DNA from: Alectoria sarmentosa
Taxonomy: Eukaryota; Ascomycota; Lecanoromycetes; Lecanorales; Parmeliaceae
Assembly (NCBI GenBank): GCA_009733775.1
Contig: WOGZ01000045.1
Location: 1 to 64,000, forward strand
Direction of reading: 5' to 3'
Length of the DNA: 64,000 nt
Shown: piece by piece, positions 60,036-64,000 of the stretch
Layout of the letters: every line of letters starts with the position of its first letter
How positions within the stretch are numbered: the first letter of the stretch is position 1
The notes under the pieces: generated by a model
The model's database searches: none
Seen by the model: the letters and a program-made list of their open reading frames with translations, nothing else
What the model was told of the DNA's origin: nothing
Program-made: the position numbers and the translations under genes

Positions 60036-60846
60036 TCATATATCCATATCATCCTCATCCTCCTCGCCCCCGCCAATCCCATTCTCCCTCTCCTCGGCCT
60101 CCCTCTCACGCCTACTCATCTCTTTACTCGCGCCAATCTTCCTCAACCCATCTACCACACCCCCAATAAACGTCCTCCCCTCCGCCACCTCCATCCCACC
60201 CACCCCATTCATATTGACCTCCCTTCCTCCCTCCAGTACTCCCACTCCAGCCCTCATCTTCGCCATTCGAACCTCCCGTAGATCTCGCATCACTCTCCTC
60301 ACATTATCAGGGTCGGCGATATCATCGCTTGCAGCTTCCAGTAGCATCTCGCCTAATTCGAGCCAGTGGTAGGGTAGTGCTTCTGGTGGCGCGTTGGATG
60401 TGGCGCTGGACAGGAAGGGTGGGGAGGTGGTTGTGTGGGGTGGTAAAGGCGGTGGTGGGGAGAAGGAGGGTGTTGATTTTTCAAAATCGAGGATTGAGAG
60501 GAGTGATGGAGAAGAGAGCCATGGTGGAGGCAGGATGTTGGCGCGGCGTTGGCGTTTGAGGAGGAGGGCAAGCCAGAGGGGAAGGGCTGTACGGTAGGGT
60601 GGGTTGAGGGGTGGGATGGGTCCCTGGAGGGAGGCGGTTAGCAATTTCTAAGGGGTGTCATGAACATAAAAGTGGCAGTAGGTATCTTACAATCTATTGA
60701 AGAGACGACAACTGGCTGTGGAGTCAACTCACCCCGAGTAGCTCGAGCCCCTCAAGCCGTTGGCGGGGGACAATCGTAACCATTTCCATTTCACACATGA
60801 ATGCGGTCTCAGGAGGCGTCAAGCCTGGCGGTAGTGGTAGGGCCAT
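60036..60846 (-). CDS. PSF2: GINS complex subunit Psf2
   Basis: Exons 60733-60846 and 60036-60623 encode 233 residues, with a 109-bp GTGAGT-to-CCAG intron in phase 0. The sequence starts MALPLPPGLTPPETAFMCEM, continues MVTIVPRQRLEGLELLG, GPIPPLNPPYRTALPLWLAL, LLKRQRRANILPPPWL, and later YHWLELGEMLLEAASDDIAD, then VRRVMRDLREVRMAKMR. These are hallmark Psf2 motifs. An acidic C-terminal tail (GGGEEDEDDMDI) and a Pro/Ser/Thr-rich insertion in the middle are lineage-specific. Psf2 forms the GINS tetramer with Sld5, Psf1 and Psf3 and is part of the CMG replicative helicase. It is head to head with ALG10. Confidence 0.93.
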
Positions 60847-61107
60847 TGTGTACAGTAATCAAACTCACGAAATCAGGCACAACATTGAAGCTGGAGTTGA
60901 CCTGTAAAAGTAAAATATATGATATTGATATGTCATCGGGAAACAATAAACGCATACGCGCTACGCGTGACGATTTCCGAATCAAGAAGCCACAAGTCGT
61001 CTTGAGTTCCTACGAAGACTACCGTTCTTCTTTCTTCTTCTTCTTTTTCTTCTTCTTCTTCTTCGTCTTCTTCGAACTATGCCAGTTACGCTTACTTCTC
61101 TCGAGTC
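60847..61107. promoter_or_regulatory. Divergent PSF2-ALG10 promoter
   Basis: 261 bp separate the start codons of two divergent genes, so the promoters must overlap. A TTC/CTT microsatellite (about 61027-61074) lies 35-80 bases before the ALG10 start, a pyrimidine tract of the kind common in fungal core promoters. Confidence 0.55.
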
Positions 61108-63293
61108 ATGGCGGGCTCTACTGGATTGTTGATCCCCTGGAGTCTTGCCATTGCGCTTGTTTGTCTTTATGCTGCGCTTTGGTCTGGCCTTACCCATGCC
61201 ATTGTGCCTGAGCCATATCTTGTAAGCTCAGCTCCCAAACCCTTGAGCAATGCTCATGCAACTAGGATGAGGTATTTCATGTTGGGCAAGCACAGGCCTA
61301 TCTCCGCGGTCGATGGGACATCTGGGATCCCAAGCTTACGACTCCTCCTGGCCTGTGGGTTCCATCGAGTGCTGGTCTGGCACTTCTCGAGGACTAACTT
61401 CGTCAAAAAGGTATCTTGCCTCATGGGCTTTACTAAGACCTTACCTAGCTTTGGATCTTGGACACGTGTTTACTCGTATCTTGACTGATGCTTCGGCTTT
61501 GCGCTTCACCAACTTTGTTGGTAGTGTATTACTTGCGTGGCTGGTACGCTCGGTTTTGATTCTCAACATCGAAGTCCATGATGGGAAGTGTGAAGAAAAG
61601 CATGAGACAAACGTACGATGCAAGCGTTGTCCTATTTGGTCTGCCTGGGAGTTGATTCATACTACCATCAACATCTATCTATTCCCACCGTTGTTCTTCT
61701 TCTATGGACTCTATTACACAGACGTCTTATCAGCACTCTCTGTGCTCTATGCATATCGATGCTACCTTGCAAAACAACAGAACAGGGTCATCTTTGCAGG
61801 CCTCTTGTCGTTGCTGTTCCGGCAGACCAACATCTTCTGGGTCTCTGTCTTCCTGGGAGGTCTCGAATTATGTAGGAGCATTCCCAAAGGTCGACCCGGG
61901 ATCGAGTTTCCAAGTCAACCTACTTTCTACGACGTCATTGAAGGAAGCTGGCAACATGCTTCAGCGTATGATCCACTTATCAGCCAGGCGTGCTTTGAAG
62001 GTCATAATGGCACGCCGGTGATGCAGACTTCCTGCTGACCCCTTTCTGTAGACTTCATCAAGACGGGTATCTCCTACGCAGTTGCTGGGCTGACTAACAT
62101 TGTAATTGTCATCTGGTCACTGGGTCCTTACCTCCTTATACTAAGCGCCTTTGCGGAATTTGTAAGTTGGAACGGTGGTGTCGTGCTAGGTATGCAATAA
62201 CTTCTATATCATCTTTCTGGAGTCCTCACATCTTTCAGGGGACAAGGAGAACCATGTTGCATCACTTCACCTTGCGCAGATGATCTACATCTGGCCGTAC
62301 TTTGCCTTCTTCTCCTGGCCTCTTCTCTGTCGTCACATTATCCTCGCAGTTGTAGGGCCACCCTCCTTTCATGTCTACCCTCGTGGGAGAATGGTCAGTG
62401 CTACGATTGCAGCCATGTTGGTGGTAATCCGTTACAACACCATCGTTCATCCTTTTACGCTTGCCGATAATCGCCATTACATGTTCTACGTCTTCCGTAT
62501 TCTTCTCCGCCACCCGCGGATAAAGTATTTTGCTGTCCTGATATATGTTGTGTGCGCTTGGGTAACGCTCGCCGCTCTTGGGGGGCCGCCATCCGCGAGA
62601 CAGGCACCTCAACTAGAACCTACTCCCAAGAAGAGAAAATTGTTGGAGGAGGAACCCTTTCCACCTTTACCCCAGCTAGATTCTAGCCCCAGGACGGGAC
62701 TAAAGTCTCAGGAAAGCACTCTGCCAGAACCTAACCCCAGGAAGAGAAAATTACCCGAGGAGGAACCCTTTCCACCTTCGCCCCAGCTGAATTCTAGCCC
62801 CACGAAGACGTCAAAGTCTCAGAAGAGCACGCTGCCACCTTCACGACGACCGGCTTTTAGCCCAAGTATGACAAAAATGCTGCAGCAGGACGCCATCCCT
62901 CCATCGCCACCAAAGATGCAAAAGATGCAAAAGATGCAAGTTTCAGGTCATCGAGCCAGTTTCATTCTGGTCTGGCTTCTCGCAACTGCACTCTCCATCA
63001 TTACAACGCCACTTGTCGAACCAAGGTATCTGATTGTGCCGTGGCTGATATGGCGGCTTCACATGGCGAACCCGCGCCCAGACGAGGACTATGCACTCGC
63101 GGAAAAGCCAGATACTGTGGGGAAGAAATCATTCGAGGCATCCAAAGCAGTGCTCTATAAGCGGCACGATGACCGTCTCTGGCTCGAGACGGTGTGGTTT
63201 CTCACCATAAACCTGGTCACTGGATACATTTTTCTCTACTGGGGATTTGAATGGCCGCAGGAACCGGGCAAGGTGCAGAGATTCATGTGGTAA
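61108..63293 (+). CDS. ALG10: ALG10 alpha-1,2-glucosyltransferase
   Basis: Five exons, 61108-61221, 61266-61354, 61411-62000, 62052-62189 and 62239-63293, encode 661 residues; introns of 44, 56, 51 and 49 bp are all GT-AG and in phase. ALG10 motifs are clear: DEVFHVGQAQAYLRGRW, WDPKLTTPPGLYL, LRFTNFVGSVLL, LFPPLFFFYGLYYTDVLSAL, LLFRQTNIFWV, GDKENHVASLHLAQMIYIWP. The end is PLVEPRYLIVPWLIWRL, then FEWPQEPGKVQRFMW. This ER multi-pass enzyme adds the terminal glucose to the dolichol-linked oligosaccharide before transfer to proteins. An unusual insertion at about residues 430-540 carries two 37-residue repeats with PKKRKL and PRKRKL, making the protein longer than human ALG10 (about 473). Confidence 0.93.
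62616..62837 (+). repeat. Two 111-bp tandem repeats inside ALG10
   Basis: GAACCTACTCCCAAGAAGAG at 62616 recurs as GAACCTAACCCCAGGAAGAG at 62727. Each copy encodes 37 residues (EPxPxKRKL, EEEPFPPxPQL, then SSP and SQxSTLP). The unit length is a multiple of three, so the frame is kept. The insertion sits in a hydrophilic loop between membrane segments. Confidence 0.85.
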
Positions 63294-64000
63294 ATGCATT
63301 GTATGGGTAGGGGACATGATCGTGCCCTGGAAGAGCTTTGAGCGGAGTCTAAACATAGATTGCACTTTTTAGAGCGTATCACCTGCAAGAAGCGGCTCAT
63401 GCCCTTCTACTGCCAAAGGAACAGAGTAATACAGTACTCTACGTGTATCATTAGTGTAACTTCAACTGAATCCCCAAGATGCTTCGACTCAAACGCTTCA
63501 ATTTTGGGTCCAACAGTCTATTTGTAGACAATCTATTCCTGCCTGAGTCTCGCACCTTTCTCCATCAGAAGACTTGAGAACCCATTCTAATAGATGACTG
63601 CCTACTGTTGAGCGTGTTATAAATGAAGAGCACTTGAATAGATTTCACGTATTCCAGCAGCGAAACCCTGTAGCCGTCCAAGACCTCAGATTCCACACCC
63701 CATCTCGGAATCACGTTGCACCATGATCCGTCTCATAACTCATGATAAGCGGGTGACGATAAACACGCAGCACTTTCAACATCCGCGGCAAGGACGCTTT
63801 CACCTCCAGTTGGGATTTTGCCCCAGTTCACCAGATGGATTGCCTACATACATACATAGCATCCAACCGATTCGATTCCTGAGGACCCAAAACAAAGAAC
63901 GGGAGCGTCGGCGAGGACGCTGAGAGTTGGAACTCGAGCCAAGGCCGAAAAATGGCATGGTGTTTGGGTAAGGTGCAGTTCGATTAGGCAGCTGTGATTG
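63294..64000. other. Intergenic to the window end, no gene seen
   Basis: 3' side of ALG10. Only short open frames without recognisable content are present. A gene could begin beyond 64,000. Confidence 0.4.

Overview
This window looks like nuclear DNA of a filamentous ascomycete (Pezizomycotina; Dothideomycetes is my best guess, by inference). The genes have short GT-AG introns with CTAAC/CTGAC-type branch points. They encode fungal proteins (COPI beta-prime, GINS Psf2, ALG10, a Cdc4-type myosin light chain, the bifunctional purine enzyme ADE5,7, a Zn2Cys6 regulator). The genome is split sharply into GC-balanced gene blocks and extremely AT-rich, gene-free blocks made of mutated retroelements, the pattern left by repeat-induced point mutation (RIP).

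Layout. (1) 1 to about 8,090: AT-rich block with a recognisable Gypsy reverse-transcriptase remnant. (2) About 8,090 to 39,115: gene block. In order: a small secreted protein (-), a wax-synthase-like MBOAT protein (+), a divergent SEC11 signal peptidase (+), an MFS transporter pseudogene (-), an M3 oligopeptidase (+), COPI beta-prime SEC27 (-), ADE5,7 (-), a secreted Ser/Thr-rich adhesin-like protein with a GLEYA/PA14-type C-terminus (+), a single-pass membrane protein (-), a weak hypothetical gene (+) and a Zn2Cys6 transcription factor (-). Two miniature inverted-repeat elements lie between genes; one has a perfect 9-bp target duplication and looks Mutator-like. (3) About 39,115 to 56,090: second AT-rich block. 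It contains a complete but RIP-destroyed Gypsy LTR element (42,181-48,945) with two 234-bp LTRs, a TACGC target duplication, a polypurine tract and decayed gag, RT and integrase. (4) About 56,090 to 64,000: gene block with a short inverted-repeat element, a STEEP1/UPF0428-family gene (+), a Cdc4-like myosin light chain (-), PSF2 (-) and ALG10 (+). The last two share a 261-bp divergent promoter.

Most genes are housekeeping and do not form a cluster or shared pathway. SEC11, SEC27 and ALG10 act in ER/Golgi secretion and glycosylation, PRD1 in peptide turnover, ADE5,7 in purine synthesis, PSF2 in DNA replication and Cdc4 in cytokinesis. The accessory-looking genes are the secreted protein at the isochore edge, the adhesin-like protein, the MBOAT protein and the zinc-cluster regulator.

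The most interesting signals are: ADE5,7 introns that are recognisably copies of one another (introner-like elements), with a related 3' end in the intron of the secreted-protein gene 15 kb away; the Mutator-like miniature element; and the strong retention of CpG within otherwise RIP-depleted DNA. Exon boundaries were read by eye from splice sites, reading frame and remembered family motifs; no search was run.
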